Origin: Glaciecola punicea ACAM 611
GTDB lineage: Bacteria; Pseudomonadota; Gammaproteobacteria; Enterobacterales; Alteromonadaceae
Reading direction: 5' to 3'
NCBI RefSeq assembly: GCF_000252165.1
Contig: NZ_BAET01000007.1
Location: 372,001-436,000, forward strand
DNA: 64,000 nt
Part shown: positions 1-8,538 of the stretch, in pieces
Layout of the letters: every line of letters starts with the position of its first letter
How positions within the stretch are numbered: the stretch's first letter is position 1
The notes under the pieces: model-generated
Told to the model about the DNA's origin: nothing
Database searches by the model: none
The model's input: only the letters and a program-made list of their open reading frames with translations
Position numbers and translations under genes: made by a program

Positions 1-314
1 GTTAAGGTTAGCTCTATCATGACTTGCTGTGTTTGTGTTAACGGCGATTCTGGCGTAATAAGTAAGGCTATGTCAGTAATGCCAAAAGCGTCGATGTATA
101 CTAAATAGATAGCTAAAGTGGTAGCCCAAATGCAGGCTAAGGCTAGTACCAAGGTCCAATTATTTTGTGAAGAAAGCGTGTGGGCTCGTTTGAGGATGCT
201 TTTTATATCAAAATCGTAGCCGCCATTAAATCCATTGAAGCGACCATTTTCAGCAGCAGGCTCATTGGGTGAAGAGTGATTGTTTTCAGGTGGTGGCGTA
301 TTATTTTCTGACAT
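1..314 (-). CDS. Membrane protein, N-terminal part only (cut by window edge)
   Basis: The reverse strand starts with ATG at 314 and stays open to the window edge, giving about 104 residues. The first 40 residues are polar and rich in Pro, Asn and Glu. A hydrophobic stretch follows at about residues 55-80 (WTLVLALACIWATTLAIYL), which looks like a transmembrane segment, and the chain then continues. The family is not recognised. The open frame has no stop, fits the coding orientation of its neighbours, and lies 70 bp upstream of the exporter gene's end. Product class is inferred only from hydrophobicity. Confidence 0.6.
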   Translation of the reverse strand, partial: MSENNTPPPENNHSSPNEPAAENGRFNGFNGGYDFDIKSILKRAHTLSSQNNWTLVLALACIWATTLAIYLVYIDAFGITDIALLITPESPLTQTQQVMIELTL

Positions 315-384
315 ATCGCTCTTTAGTTACGTTAAGCTTATAAGAATATATGCACTAATTATAGCAAACTATTGTGATTAGGTG

Positions 385-1008
385 CTATGCCCATAGCAGT
401 ATTATTGCCATGACTATCAATACTAGTCCCATCGCTCGATCAAACCAGTGCCCATGTGACTGATAGCTGTCGCGTATTTGTTTGAAATTGGTGATATAAG
501 ACACAAAACAGAACCAGGCACCTGTTGCTAGGGCTAAATAAACACCGTAAAAAGTTTTGGTGGCTAAATTTGTGTCAATGGGAATGGCAGCGGTAAAAAG
601 AGCTAAAAAGAATAATGTGGCTTTAGGATTTAGGCCATTGGTAAGAAAACCAATGCCAAAAGCTTTGTACCAAATAGACTTAGTGCGCTGCTCAGGCGAT
701 TCATCTTTGAGACTGCTAGGCTTACTGCGCAATGCTGACACTCCTAGCCATATGAAATAGGCTGCGGCTAAATATAGTAAGGTTTGGTAGAGCCAAGGTG
801 TAGTGGCGATGACCAAGCTTACTCCAAAAATAGAGTATGCAACGTGTAGTAAAATACCCGACCCAATACCTAAACTTGTCCATAATGCAGGACGCAGTCC
901 TTTTTGCAGTGACTGCTTTAGCACTATCGCAAAATCGGGACCTGGACTAATAACCGCAACAAAATGCATCAGGGCGATTGCAGCCCAAACGCCTGCATCA
1001 ATATTCAT
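385..1008 (-). CDS. LysE/RhtB family amino-acid exporter
   Basis: A 207-residue integral membrane protein of the LysE/RhtB translocator family, which exports amino acids or related metabolites across the inner membrane. The N-terminus carries the family signature with ISPGPDFAIVLKQSLQKG at about residues 20-37, followed by about five further hydrophobic segments. Length matches the family norm of about 205 residues. Its ATG overlaps the stop of the upstream sulfurtransferase gene by 4 bp (ATGA), so the two are probably translationally coupled. Substrate cannot be told from sequence. Confidence 0.9.
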   Translation of the reverse strand: MNIDAGVWAAIALMHFVAVISPGPDFAIVLKQSLQKGLRPALWTSLGIGSGILLHVAYSIFGVSLVIATTPWLYQTLLYLAAAYFIWLGVSALRSKPSSLKDESPEQRTKSIWYKAFGIGFLTNGLNPKATLFFLALFTAAIPIDTNLATKTFYGVYLALATGAWFCFVSYITNFKQIRDSYQSHGHWFDRAMGLVLIVMAIILLWA

Positions 1009-1883
1009 GTATTGCCTGTTGATAAAGGTAAGCTGCTATCGGCACCCCATTGCGACCAAGAACCGTCATATACCTTTATTTCATTTATGCCAGCTATATA
1101 TGCTGCTTGGGCCAGAATGCAGGCCGTAACGCCACTTCCGCAGGTAAATGCTAGTGGCGCGCCCTTATAAGGATCAAACACTTCTTTTAATGCTTGCAGT
1201 GGTAAAAAGTGGCCGTGTTCATCCTGTATATTGACGTAATGAATGCTGTTTGAATTAGGAATGTGCCCTGCTCTCACATTTGGTTTTGTCTCAGGACTTA
1301 GCCCTAAAAAGCGTTCTTCGCTTCTTGCATCTAATACCGTTGTGGTTTTAGCTTGTAAATTATTGTTTATAAAGTCTTTGCCGACAAAACTAAATGCAGG
1401 ATCTAATACGCAGGTGTATGTCGACTTTAGGTTTGCCACGGGCGTATGTAGCGCATCTTGAGTGGGTAAACCCGCACGCAAATAGCCAGGTAGGCCGCCA
1501 TCGAGTACGCGTACATCTTTATGGCCCATCGATTTGAACATAAACCAAACTCTTGACGCGCAGAAGTTGCCATAGTCATCATAAATTATAAGGGTGTCTG
1601 TATTTTGGATACCAAGTGAGTCGGCTTCATTCGCAAACTTATGAATATCGACCATAGTATTTGACAACTCACTTTGGGGATCGGCAAACTGTACTTGAAA
1701 ATCAAATAAAATTGATTTTGGAATATAGCTATTGGAATGTGACCGCACAATATCGGGTTTAAGACCTGGGCCGTCGCGCATAGTAGTGTACAATATTTTG
1801 ACGTGTGTGCCTTTACTGCTATTTGCTTTAGCATAAAACAAATTGAAATCACTAAGGGATATTAGAGTATTTGTAGGGGGCAT
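1005..1883 (-). CDS. Two-domain sulfurtransferase (rhodanese / mercaptopyruvate sulfurtransferase type)
   Basis: A 292-residue tandem rhodanese protein. The second domain has the active-site loop TCGSGVTACILAQ near residue 250. The CGSGVTA form is the one usual for 3-mercaptopyruvate sulfurtransferases (SseA), as opposed to the thiosulfate type. The first, inactive domain lacks the Cys and keeps the DTLIIYDD core at about residue 95. The LysE-type gene overlaps its 3' end by 4 bp. Residues and layout are seen; substrate preference is inferred from the loop. Confidence 0.88.
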   Translation of the reverse strand: MPPTNTLISLSDFNLFYAKANSSKGTHVKILYTTMRDGPGLKPDIVRSHSNSYIPKSILFDFQVQFADPQSELSNTMVDIHKFANEADSLGIQNTDTLIIYDDYGNFCASRVWFMFKSMGHKDVRVLDGGLPGYLRAGLPTQDALHTPVANLKSTYTCVLDPAFSFVGKDFINNNLQAKTTTVLDARSEERFLGLSPETKPNVRAGHIPNSNSIHYVNIQDEHGHFLPLQALKEVFDPYKGAPLAFTCGSGVTACILAQAAYIAGINEIKVYDGSWSQWGADSSLPLSTGNT

Positions 1884-1922
1884 ATAAATCCATAATTGAT
1901 GTGGTTTTACATGATGTTGTAT

Positions 1923-1981
1923 GTAAACTGTGTGCTTGTCAAATAGGCCTATTTGGCATGTCTATCTGAATTACAGTTTAC
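1923..1981. other. Nested inverted repeats downstream of the tRNA operon
   Basis: Nine-base arms GTAAACTGT (1923-1931) and ACAGTTTAC (1973-1981) enclose a perfect 14 bp palindrome AAATAGGCCTATTT (1941-1954). It sits just past the 3' end of tRNA-Leu, the last gene of the minus-strand tRNA operon, and before the sulfurtransferase start. It may terminate the tRNA transcript or bind a dimeric regulator; the sequence does not decide between these. Confidence 0.5.
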
Positions 1982-2000
1982 ACATGAGTTGGAGGTAGAA

Positions 2001-2087
2001 TGGTGCCCGGGGCCGGACTTGAACCGGCACACTATTGCTAGCGAGGGATTTTAAGTCCCTTGTGTCTACCAATTTCACCACCCGGGC
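2001..2087 (-). tRNA. tRNA-Leu(TAA)
   Basis: The reverse strand folds as an 87-nt class II tRNA. GCCCGGG at the 5' end pairs with CCCGGGC at the 3' end, followed by A and an encoded CCA. The anticodon loop is CT-TAA-AA between GGGA and TCCC, so it reads Leu UUA. A long variable arm is present, and the T-loop GTTCAAGTC is normal. It is the third and last tRNA of the Gly-Cys-Leu cluster downstream of pgsA, the same order as glyW-cysT-leuZ in Escherichia coli. Confidence 0.97.
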
Positions 2088-2123
2088 AACGCATATTTCA
2101 CTCATTATGTCTTGCACAAAATC

Positions 2124-2197
2124 TGGAGGCGGAACCCGGAGTCGAACCGAGATCCACGGATTTGCAATCCGCTGCATAGCCATTCTGCCATTCCGCC
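2124..2197 (-). tRNA. tRNA-Cys(GCA)
   Basis: A 74-nt cloverleaf on the reverse strand, starting GGCGGAA and ending TTCCGCC-T-CCA. The anticodon loop is TT-GCA-AA, flanked by CGGA and TCCG. The CCA end is encoded. It is the middle member of the Gly-Cys-Leu cluster, 36 bp from tRNA-Leu. Confidence 0.97.
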
Positions 2198-2290
2198 GCA
2201 AAACAATGCAAACACTTAGCAGACCAAGCGTTATTCATTTCAGAAAATCTCCTTGTGCAGATTCTTTTGCAAGAATCTATAAAAAGAGAT

Positions 2291-2366
2291 TGGAGCGGGA
2301 AACGAGATTCGAACTCGCGACCTCGACCTTGGCAAGGTCGCGCTCTACCAACTGAGCTATTCCCGC
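2291..2366 (-). tRNA. tRNA-Gly(GCC)
   Basis: A 76-nt cloverleaf on the reverse strand: GCGGGAA acceptor strand, D-loop AGCTCAGTTGGTAGAGC, anticodon loop TT-GCC-AA, T-loop GTTCGAATC, and encoded CCA. It is first in the tRNA cluster, 116 bp downstream of pgsA. Confidence 0.97.
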
Positions 2367-2482
2367 CCTGAAACGAGCCGTGCATTCTACATGCAAATTA
2401 AAGGGTGTCAACTACAAATCTTACTAAAAAACACTGTTCAATCAAATTTTGAACAATTACCCGCAAAAGTGTGATTAGGCTG

Positions 2483-3058
2483 CTATTTTTGCGCCAGCAA
2501 CGTTTTCCAAGCGGGTATTGTATACACTACCATTGACCATATAGACAGTACTGCTGCTGCGTATAAAAGTAGTTTGCCGAGTATGACCCAGTAAAACTGA
2601 AAGTTTATGAATTCATGCAGTCCTGGACCTGCTAATAAACCAATAAGCGCTAGCATTTGGATTAACGTTTTAGCCTTGCCTATAAAACTTACTGCAACTA
2701 AATCAGAAGCCCCTAATTGTGACATCCATTCTCGCAGCGCCGATATGTATACTTCGCGCATTAATAATATAATGGCAGGAATCGTGATCCATACAGAGGC
2801 GTACTGGTGGGTAATCATAAGTAAAGCGGCCGATACAATAAGCTTGTCGGCAACGGGATCAAGAAAGGCCCCAAACGGGCTAGACTGTTCTAATTTACGA
2901 GCAAGATAACCGTCAACCCAGTCGGTAATAGCCGCTAGCCAAAATATAAATGCGCCGACCGCAAATGCCCATTTCCAGTCAAGAAAATAGACTGATACAA
3001 AGACAGGAATTAATAAAACTCTCAATAGCGTAATTAAATTGGGAATAGTCCATATCAC
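2483..3058 (-). CDS. pgsA: CDP-diacylglycerol-glycerol-3-phosphate 3-phosphatidyltransferase
   Basis: Makes phosphatidylglycerol phosphate from CDP-diacylglycerol and glycerol 3-phosphate at the inner membrane, the committed step to phosphatidylglycerol and cardiolipin. The 191-residue protein has the CDP-alcohol phosphotransferase motif DWVDGYLARKLEQSSPFGAF followed by LDPVADK, giving the expected D-x2-DG-x2-AR-x8-G-x3-D-x3-D spacing at about residues 46-72. Four to five membrane segments surround it. It lies 60 bp downstream of uvrC and upstream of tRNA-Gly, the conserved gammaproteobacterial arrangement. Confidence 0.96.
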   Translation of the reverse strand: MIWTIPNLITLLRVLLIPVFVSVYFLDWKWAFAVGAFIFWLAAITDWVDGYLARKLEQSSPFGAFLDPVADKLIVSAALLMITHQYASVWITIPAIILLMREVYISALREWMSQLGASDLVAVSFIGKAKTLIQMLALIGLLAGPGLHEFINFQFYWVILGKLLLYAAAVLSIWSMVVYTIPAWKTLLAQK

Positions 3059-3118
3059 AGCGGCTGTATTTCTCTTATCAATTGCGTAATGATTAGGATA
3101 ATAACAGATGTTGACACC

Positions 3119-4951
3119 TTACGAGTGTAAATAATCGTAAATGATATCGGCGAGGTCTTGGCCTATTCCCGGGACTTTCGCAATTTCAGCTTTACTCGCT
3201 TTTTTAAGGCCGTGTAAACCGCCCGTATACTTGTACAGCATTTGACGTTTCTTAGGACCAATTCCGGGAATATCTTGCAAAGGTGACGTAGTTTTTACTT
3301 TATGGCGCCTTGCTCTGTGCCCGGTAATGGCGAACCGGTGCGACTCGTCCCGAATATGCTGAACCAAGTGTAATCCGGGTGAATCAAAATCGACTGCAAT
3401 GGTTTCGTGGGAATAGGCATAAATTAATGTTTCTAGGCCCGGTTTTCGGCTAGTACCTTTTGCCACGCCAATAATGAGCGGTTTCTTATCTTCAGGCCAG
3501 TCTTTGAAATGAGATTCAGCCTGAGATAGCTGCCCTTTTCCGCCGTCTATAATGAGTAAGTCTGGCAGCTTGGCATCGTTGGTAGGCGATTTGTAGCGCC
3601 TCTTAATAGCCTGTGCCATTGCAGCGTAATCGTCGCCTGGGGTGATGCCGTCAATATTAAAGGTTCGATAGTCTGATTTAAGTGGACCGTTGCGATCAAA
3701 TACCACGCAAGACGCAACCGTTTGTTCGCCTGATGTATGCGAAATATCGAAGCATTCCATTCTTTTAATAGGTGAATCTAACTCAAGTATTTTTTCCAGA
3801 TGAGTAAACCTGGCAAAAATAGACTTTTGTTGATTTTGCTGAGTTTCAAGCGAATTTTCAGCATTATTATTAGCTATTTGAAGATATTTGCGTTTTTCAT
3901 CGCGTACGCCTTCATAAAACTTAACTTTACGTTTTGCTTCTTGGCTTAGTACCACCTCCACCGTGTGCATTTCATCAAACTTAATAGGGATGACTATTTG
4001 CTGGGGTATTAATTTGTTCCCGGCTAAATAAAATTGTAGTAAAAACGATTCAAAAACTTCTTTGTCGATACTGCCTTTAGGTATTTTGGGAAAGAATGAT
4101 TTACTGCCCAAGACTTGATTGTCACGGATAAATATCCCAAAAATACAGGCAATACCATTTCGAAAGGCAAAGCCAAAAACATCCAGTTCTTGCTGGGTAC
4201 CAGAGACAAATTGTTGTTCCTGTACTTTTCTAAGTGCACTAATTTGGTCCCGATAGCGCGCCGCGGCTTCAAAATTCAAATTCACGCTGGCATCTTCCAT
4301 TCTGCCTACTAAAGTTGATATAACTTGCGTATTTTTACCCCGTAAAAACATTGCTGCAAGTTTAACTTGCTCGTTATAATCCTCGTCGCTTACAAATCCT
4401 TTAACGCATGGAGCACTGCAGCGTTTCATTTGATATTGCAAGCAAGGTCTTGAGCGGGCTCGGTAATAACTATCCTCACATTGGCGAATAGGAAATATTT
4501 TTTGCATAGAACGTAGGCTTTCTCTGACCGACCAAGCACTTGGATAGGGCCCAAAATATTCGCCTTTCTTTTTTTTAGGGCCACGATGAAAGCTCAGTCT
4601 TGGGTGTTCGTGTTCGGATATAAAAATAAACGGATAAGACTTATCATCGCGAAGAACAACGTTGTAGCGGGGTCGATACTTTTTAATATAGTTGTTTTCT
4701 AACAAAAACGCCTCGGTTTCACTCGATACTATAGTGACATCCATATCGACTATATTGTTGACCAAGGTCTGCGTTTTTACGTTGTCTACTGTTTTGCGAA
4801 AGTAGCTGGCGACGCGTTTTTTGAGGTTTTTTGCTTTACCAACATAAATTACGTCGCCTCTAACATCATACATTCTATAAACACCGGGCTCGCCTGTGAG
4901 GTATTTTAAGAAATGTTCATGGTTGAAGGCGGGTGATGAATTTTCTAGCAT
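3119..4951 (-). CDS. uvrC: UvrABC nucleotide-excision repair subunit C
   Basis: Makes both incisions around a DNA lesion with UvrB. The 610-residue protein has the usual layout. An N-terminal GIY-YIG nuclease spans about residues 16-95, with GVYRMYD and VIYVGKAKNLKKRV. A Cys cluster around residues 150-180 includes CLQYQMKRCSAPC, and a UVR segment lies near residues 205-240. An RNase H-like nuclease core contains ECFDISHTSGE and LLIIDGGKGQ, and two helix-hairpin-helix units close the chain (DIPGIGPKKRQ, KVPGIGQDLAD). Its ATG directly abuts the uvrY stop codon, so the pair is co-translated. Confidence 0.97.
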   Translation of the reverse strand: MLENSSPAFNHEHFLKYLTGEPGVYRMYDVRGDVIYVGKAKNLKKRVASYFRKTVDNVKTQTLVNNIVDMDVTIVSSETEAFLLENNYIKKYRPRYNVVLRDDKSYPFIFISEHEHPRLSFHRGPKKKKGEYFGPYPSAWSVRESLRSMQKIFPIRQCEDSYYRARSRPCLQYQMKRCSAPCVKGFVSDEDYNEQVKLAAMFLRGKNTQVISTLVGRMEDASVNLNFEAAARYRDQISALRKVQEQQFVSGTQQELDVFGFAFRNGIACIFGIFIRDNQVLGSKSFFPKIPKGSIDKEVFESFLLQFYLAGNKLIPQQIVIPIKFDEMHTVEVVLSQEAKRKVKFYEGVRDEKRKYLQIANNNAENSLETQQNQQKSIFARFTHLEKILELDSPIKRMECFDISHTSGEQTVASCVVFDRNGPLKSDYRTFNIDGITPGDDYAAMAQAIKRRYKSPTNDAKLPDLLIIDGGKGQLSQAESHFKDWPEDKKPLIIGVAKGTSRKPGLETLIYAYSHETIAVDFDSPGLHLVQHIRDESHRFAITGHRARRHKVKTTSPLQDIPGIGPKKRQMLYKYTGGLHGLKKASKAEIAKVPGIGQDLADIIYDYLHS

Positions 4952-5593
4952 TTAAGCAATTGATTGAATGATTTTATGGCGCAGTGCCAAATGTGTTAAT
5001 CCAACGTCGGAAGTAACGCAGAGCTTGTCAAACATACGGTAGCGGTAGGTATTCACTGTTTTAGCGCTTATGTGTAGATACTTAGCAATTTCGGTCACTT
5101 TTTCACCGCGGGTAATCATTATTGCAATCTCTAATTCACGATCTGACAAATCGCTAAAAGGATTGTCGCTCGTGTTATCAAGTTGCCCTAGGGCTATTAG
5201 CTGTGCTATTTCAGGCGAAATGTACTTTTGCCCTGAATGCACTTTATAAATAGCTGTGATCATCTCATTGTGCTCAGCGTCTTTAGTAATGAATCCATAG
5301 GCGCCTGCCTGCATCACTTTGGTTGGGAAAGGATTATCTTTATGCATTGATATACAAATAACTTTTGCGTCATCGCATATACGGGTAACCTTGCGGGTAG
5401 CCTCAAGACCACCTATACCAGGCATACTAATATCCATTAGCACTATATCAGGGCTTTGTTTTCGGCAATATTCCACTGCCTCTTCGCCTGAACCAAGTTC
5501 AGCCACAACCTTGAAATCCTTTACGTCTTTCAAAATGCGAACTATCCCTGTTCTTACAAGGTCGTGGTCATCTACTACTAAAATTTTGATCAC
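4952..5593 (-). CDS. uvrY: Response regulator UvrY/GacA
   Basis: Partner of the BarA/GacS sensor kinase; in gammaproteobacteria it switches on Csr/Rsm small RNAs. The 213-residue protein has an N-terminal receiver domain with acidic residues D8-D9, phospho-acceptor Asp54 in VLMDISMPGIGG, and a conserved Lys near position 104. The C-terminal LuxR-type helix-turn-helix is at about residues 140-205 (LSDRELEIAIMITRGEKVTE, ISAKTVNTYRYRMF). It is first in the uvrY-uvrC-pgsA-tRNA run. Role is from family knowledge. Confidence 0.95.
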   Translation of the reverse strand: MIKILVVDDHDLVRTGIVRILKDVKDFKVVAELGSGEEAVEYCRKQSPDIVLMDISMPGIGGLEATRKVTRICDDAKVICISMHKDNPFPTKVMQAGAYGFITKDAEHNEMITAIYKVHSGQKYISPEIAQLIALGQLDNTSDNPFSDLSDRELEIAIMITRGEKVTEIAKYLHISAKTVNTYRYRMFDKLCVTSDVGLTHLALRHKIIQSIA

Positions 5594-5796
5594 GTTGTAA
5601 CAACCTTTTTGGTGTTAGACCATACGGGCTTCTTGTCTAGGCTTATAATATACGATGAGTTTATTAATAACACTATAACTTTGTCTTTTCTAGGGCGTTT
5701 AGCAAAACTTATGTGAACAGTAATGTCTGTGAGCATAGCCATGTGTAGCAAAGCAAATTAAGACATTGCTACAAGCGGTAAATAAAATTACAGGTA

Positions 5797-5826
5797 TAAA
5801 AAAACCGCTGTTAGGCGGTTTTTTTA
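5797..5826 (-). terminator. Ancestral tRNA-Ser terminator, now stranded
   Basis: A hairpin, AACCGC/GCGGTT with a six-base loop, is flanked by A/T runs on both sides. Read leftward it ends in a run of seven or more T. It lies 4 bp beyond the left attachment repeat, exactly where the 3' flank of tRNA-Ser would have been before the island entered. It no longer has a gene directly in front of it. Confidence 0.75.
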
Positions 5827-5830
5827 AATG

Positions 5831-5844
5831 TGGCGGATAGCGAG
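5831..5844. repeat. Left attachment site (attL), 14 bp
   Basis: TGGCGGATAGCGAG is identical to the last 14 bases of tRNA-Ser (including CCA, read on the minus strand) at 35792-35805. It marks the left junction of the island. The site also sits in a hairpin: ATGTGGCG at 5829-5836 pairs with CGCCACAT at 5848-5855. Confidence 0.85.
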
Positions 5845-5960
5845 AACGCCACATAGTGATTCTTATCGTATTATACGGTCCACAAAAATTGTTAAATTCA
5901 TGAAATATAACAATTAATGATTACATAGTGTTCCATTGCGTATTATACTATCAACTTAGT

Positions 5961-5983
5961 TTGACGGTCTTTATGACGGTCTT
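5961..5983 (+). repeat. Paired TGACGG repeats, left end (putative integrase arm sites)
   Basis: TTGACGGTCTT is followed by a second TGACGG 12 bp on. The same pair, same orientation and same 12 bp offset, occurs at 35715-35737 next to the right attachment site. Such paired direct repeats near both ends fit arm-type binding sites of the integrase. Function is inferred. Confidence 0.6.
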
Positions 5984-6027
5984 TACGAAAGTACTTCGTT
6001 ACCTTCGTATAATAACAGGTGGTTAAT

Positions 6028-7245
6028 ATGTCTCTAACTGATACAGCGATAAGAAATGCAAAACCCAAAGAAAAAGCATGGAAGTTATCTGATGGTGGTG
6101 GTTTGTATTTACTAATTAAAACTTCAGGGTACAAGAGTTGGAAGTATGATTTTAGACTAGACAACACCAGAGGAAGCTACACTATTGGTAATTACCCTGA
6201 TATTGGATTAAAACTAGCGAGACGAGAACACAGAGATGCACGCGAACTAGTTGCGATGGGAATTAATCCTAAGCAGATTAAAATTCAGCGCAAAGTAAAA
6301 GACGTGCTTAAAAACAAGCGTTTCAGTTTTTACATGAACCAGTGGCTAGATAAGCAAGTTCTTGCTAACGCAACTTATTCAGATTTGAAGCAGCGTATTG
6401 ATAAGAATCTAATTCCCTATTTAGATGTTAAATACATCAACGAATTCACAACCGCTGATTTACTAAATGTCATGCTGCGTATGAGCAATAGAGGCGCCAA
6501 GGAAACGGCAGTTCGCTTAGCTAACGTTCTAAGACGAGTTTTCAACGAGATATTAATTTTAGGTATCATTGACAGTAACCCTGCACAAGGATTGGCTGAG
6601 TTATTACCTAAACCCGATAAACGCATACACAATAACTTCAGTCATATCACATCGACATCTGACCTAAGGGTGCTATTGAAGCAAATTGACTCCCCTACTG
6701 TTAGGCAAGATTTTGCTGTTACCCAAGCATTGAAGTTAATGCCTCTAGTATTTCTTCGCCCTTATAACATCAGATTTTTAAAGTGGGAATATATTAACTT
6801 CAAAGATAGCATCATCAACATTCCTGCAACAGAACTTAAAAACAACAAACCACTTGATATACCATTAGCGTATCAAGCAATCGAAATTTTGAGAGAAATG
6901 CAGGCAGTAACAGGTGATAAAGAGTTTGTATTTGTTACAAGCCGAGGCAACAACACGCCCTTAAGCGAGAACACAACAACAGCTGCACTGAAGCGTTTAA
7001 TTAACCCTGTAACTAATAAACCATATGGTACAGGCTTCATGACCTCTCACGGCTTTAGACATACTGCTAGTACAATGCTAAATGAATTAGGTTATCACTC
7101 TGATATTATTGAATTACAGTTAGCTCACACGAATAAAGATAGAATTAGAGCTACGTACAACAAAGCTCAATGGATGGAAAAGCGTATTAAGATGATGCAA
7201 GCTTGGGCTGATTATCTTGACGGACTAAAAACCAATGGACATTAA
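6028..7245 (+). CDS. int: P4-type tyrosine integrase
   Basis: Catalyses site-specific insertion and excision of the island. The 405-residue protein has the DUF4102-type N-terminus (SLTDTAIRNAKPKEKAWKL, DGGGLYLLIK) typical of P4-like integrases that use tRNA ends. A SAM-like core domain follows, then the catalytic domain with Arg249 (YNIRFLKW), His341-x-x-Arg344 (SHGFRHT), His367 and nucleophile Tyr377 (IRATYNKAQW). Start chosen at ATG 6028 because AGGTGG lies 5 bp upstream; an in-frame GTG at 6019 is less likely. All catalytic residues are present, so it looks functional. Its 3' end overlaps the next gene by 11 bp. Confidence 0.95.
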   Translation: MSLTDTAIRNAKPKEKAWKLSDGGGLYLLIKTSGYKSWKYDFRLDNTRGSYTIGNYPDIGLKLARREHRDARELVAMGINPKQIKIQRKVKDVLKNKRFSFYMNQWLDKQVLANATYSDLKQRIDKNLIPYLDVKYINEFTTADLLNVMLRMSNRGAKETAVRLANVLRRVFNEILILGIIDSNPAQGLAELLPKPDKRIHNNFSHITSTSDLRVLLKQIDSPTVRQDFAVTQALKLMPLVFLRPYNIRFLKWEYINFKDSIINIPATELKNNKPLDIPLAYQAIEILREMQAVTGDKEFVFVTSRGNNTPLSENTTTAALKRLINPVTNKPYGTGFMTSHGFRHTASTMLNELGYHSDIIELQLAHTNKDRIRATYNKAQWMEKRIKMMQAWADYLDGLKTNGH

Positions 7246-7945
7246 ATCGATATCCTTCAAAGACCTAGTTTCCTTCTCAGTTATTTTAGAGAAACATGCT
7301 AACCCCTCCTCTAGGCTTAAGGATTATTTTTTTGCGGGAATTAGAAAGAAGATCCTTTTCTATGCAGTTAATCAATCTGAGAAATATGTTCACATGATTC
7401 GTTGGGGCGAAATTGATCACCCCACATATAAGGCAAGAATTTACGAAAGGGAAAAAAAGACCTTCGTCGATAAGGGAGAAATGCTCCCACTGTTTAAAAT
7501 TCATCAATTCGACAAGCTTTTCAAAGGCGCCTTAAACGAAATTGATCTTTTTGAAGATATCGGAGATTACCATGAACTTGTGGAACCTCAGCAAAGCTTA
7601 AGACTTTTCAATATGCATCTACGTGATAGTGATCTAACCCCTCCAACAGAGTTCAAGAACATCGAATATAAGCATATATTTATTCATGCTAAAAACATTG
7701 AAGCGATTGAAAAACTATTAAAAACTCAAAGCTCCCCTAAAGCCAACAAACAGACTCGAAGGGAAATCGTTTTCATCAAATGGCTAAAAAATAAAGAGGA
7801 ACTAGCTGTAAGCAACATGAAGAAAGACGATGTTTGGGAAGAGTTGAGAAAATTAGACCCTCACCTCTTTGCTTCAGAACATAAAAATTTCTTCAGAATT
7901 CAAAAAATAATTACCTTTAAACCTGGTCGAAAATTAAATAAGTAA
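7235..7945 (+). CDS. Unknown protein coupled to the integrase
   Basis: A 236-residue soluble, basic protein with no motif recognised. Its ATG lies 11 bp before the integrase stop, so translation is probably coupled and the product may belong to the integration machinery. The N-terminus (FFAGIRKKILFYAVNQSEKY) looks like an alpha-helical DNA-binding or regulatory segment, but this is guesswork. No signal peptide or membrane segment. Confidence 0.75.
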   Translation: MDIKSISFKDLVSFSVILEKHANPSSRLKDYFFAGIRKKILFYAVNQSEKYVHMIRWGEIDHPTYKARIYEREKKTFVDKGEMLPLFKIHQFDKLFKGALNEIDLFEDIGDYHELVEPQQSLRLFNMHLRDSDLTPPTEFKNIEYKHIFIHAKNIEAIEKLLKTQSSPKANKQTRREIVFIKWLKNKEELAVSNMKKDDVWEELRKLDPHLFASEHKNFFRIQKIITFKPGRKLNK

Positions 7946-8118
7946 GATTAACCATATTAGTTAAAGCCTAAAGAATACGCGGTATTTAACTTGATCATAA
8001 TTATGTAAAAAACTTTGACCAAGTTGACCAATTTTGCACCGTCAAAACTTCTTTTAGTATGCCCTGTAGCTCATGCAATACCGCATTATAACAATAGAGC
8101 TATTATAGGAAAAACAAT

Positions 8119-8325
8119 ATGACAAGTACAAGATTACTTCGGATTAAAGAAGTTCAACAACTCACTTCGCTTTCAAAGAGTTATATATATGATCTTTGCA
8201 AACGTAACATCTTCCCGCAAAGTTTACCTCTTGTAAAAGGTGGCACTTCAGTAGCTTGGATCGAAAGCGAAATATTAGATTGGATCGACTCTCGCATAAA
8301 AGCACGTGATGAAGGAGTTAAATAA
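8119..8325 (+). CDS. AlpA-family transcriptional regulator / excisionase-like protein
   Basis: A 68-residue protein with the AlpA layout: LLRIKEVQQLTSLSKSYIYD forms the winged helix-turn-helix recognition region. FPQSLPLVKGGTSVAWIESE, a typical AlpA wing, follows, and then EILDWIDSRI. AlpA-type proteins switch on P4-like integrase genes or help excision. It is first of a compact set of four genes ending with the helicase gene. DNA-binding role is family knowledge; target is unknown. Confidence 0.85.
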   Translation: MTSTRLLRIKEVQQLTSLSKSYIYDLCKRNIFPQSLPLVKGGTSVAWIESEILDWIDSRIKARDEGVK

Positions 8326-8327
8326 TA

Positions 8328-8537
8328 ATGGCTAATTCAAACGTTGACTATAAAAAAGAACTACTTGATAAACAGAGCAGCAAGACCGGTTTAAGAGGGA
8401 AAATTAATGCTAATTGCATTGACTGTGTCTATGACCCTATTGAAGCAGGTTCATGGCGAAAACAGGTCGAAAACTGCCATGGTTTCTCATGTTTTTTGTA
8501 CTCAGTGCGTCCAACACCATTAAAAAATACAAAATAA
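8328..8537 (+). CDS. Small Cys-rich (zinc-binding-like) phage/island protein
   Basis: A 69-residue protein starting 2 bp after the AlpA-like gene's stop. The C-terminal half has four Cys in the pattern C-x2-C...C-x4-C (NCIDCVYDP, GSWRKQVENCHGFSCFLYSV, RP). This Cys-rich, basic motif recurs in small proteins of phages and satellites of marine gammaproteobacteria and is probably a zinc ribbon. Function unknown; its place between AlpA and the replication helicase suggests DNA or RNA binding. Confidence 0.75.
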   Translation: MANSNVDYKKELLDKQSSKTGLRGKINANCIDCVYDPIEAGSWRKQVENCHGFSCFLYSVRPTPLKNTK

Positions 8538-8538
8538 A

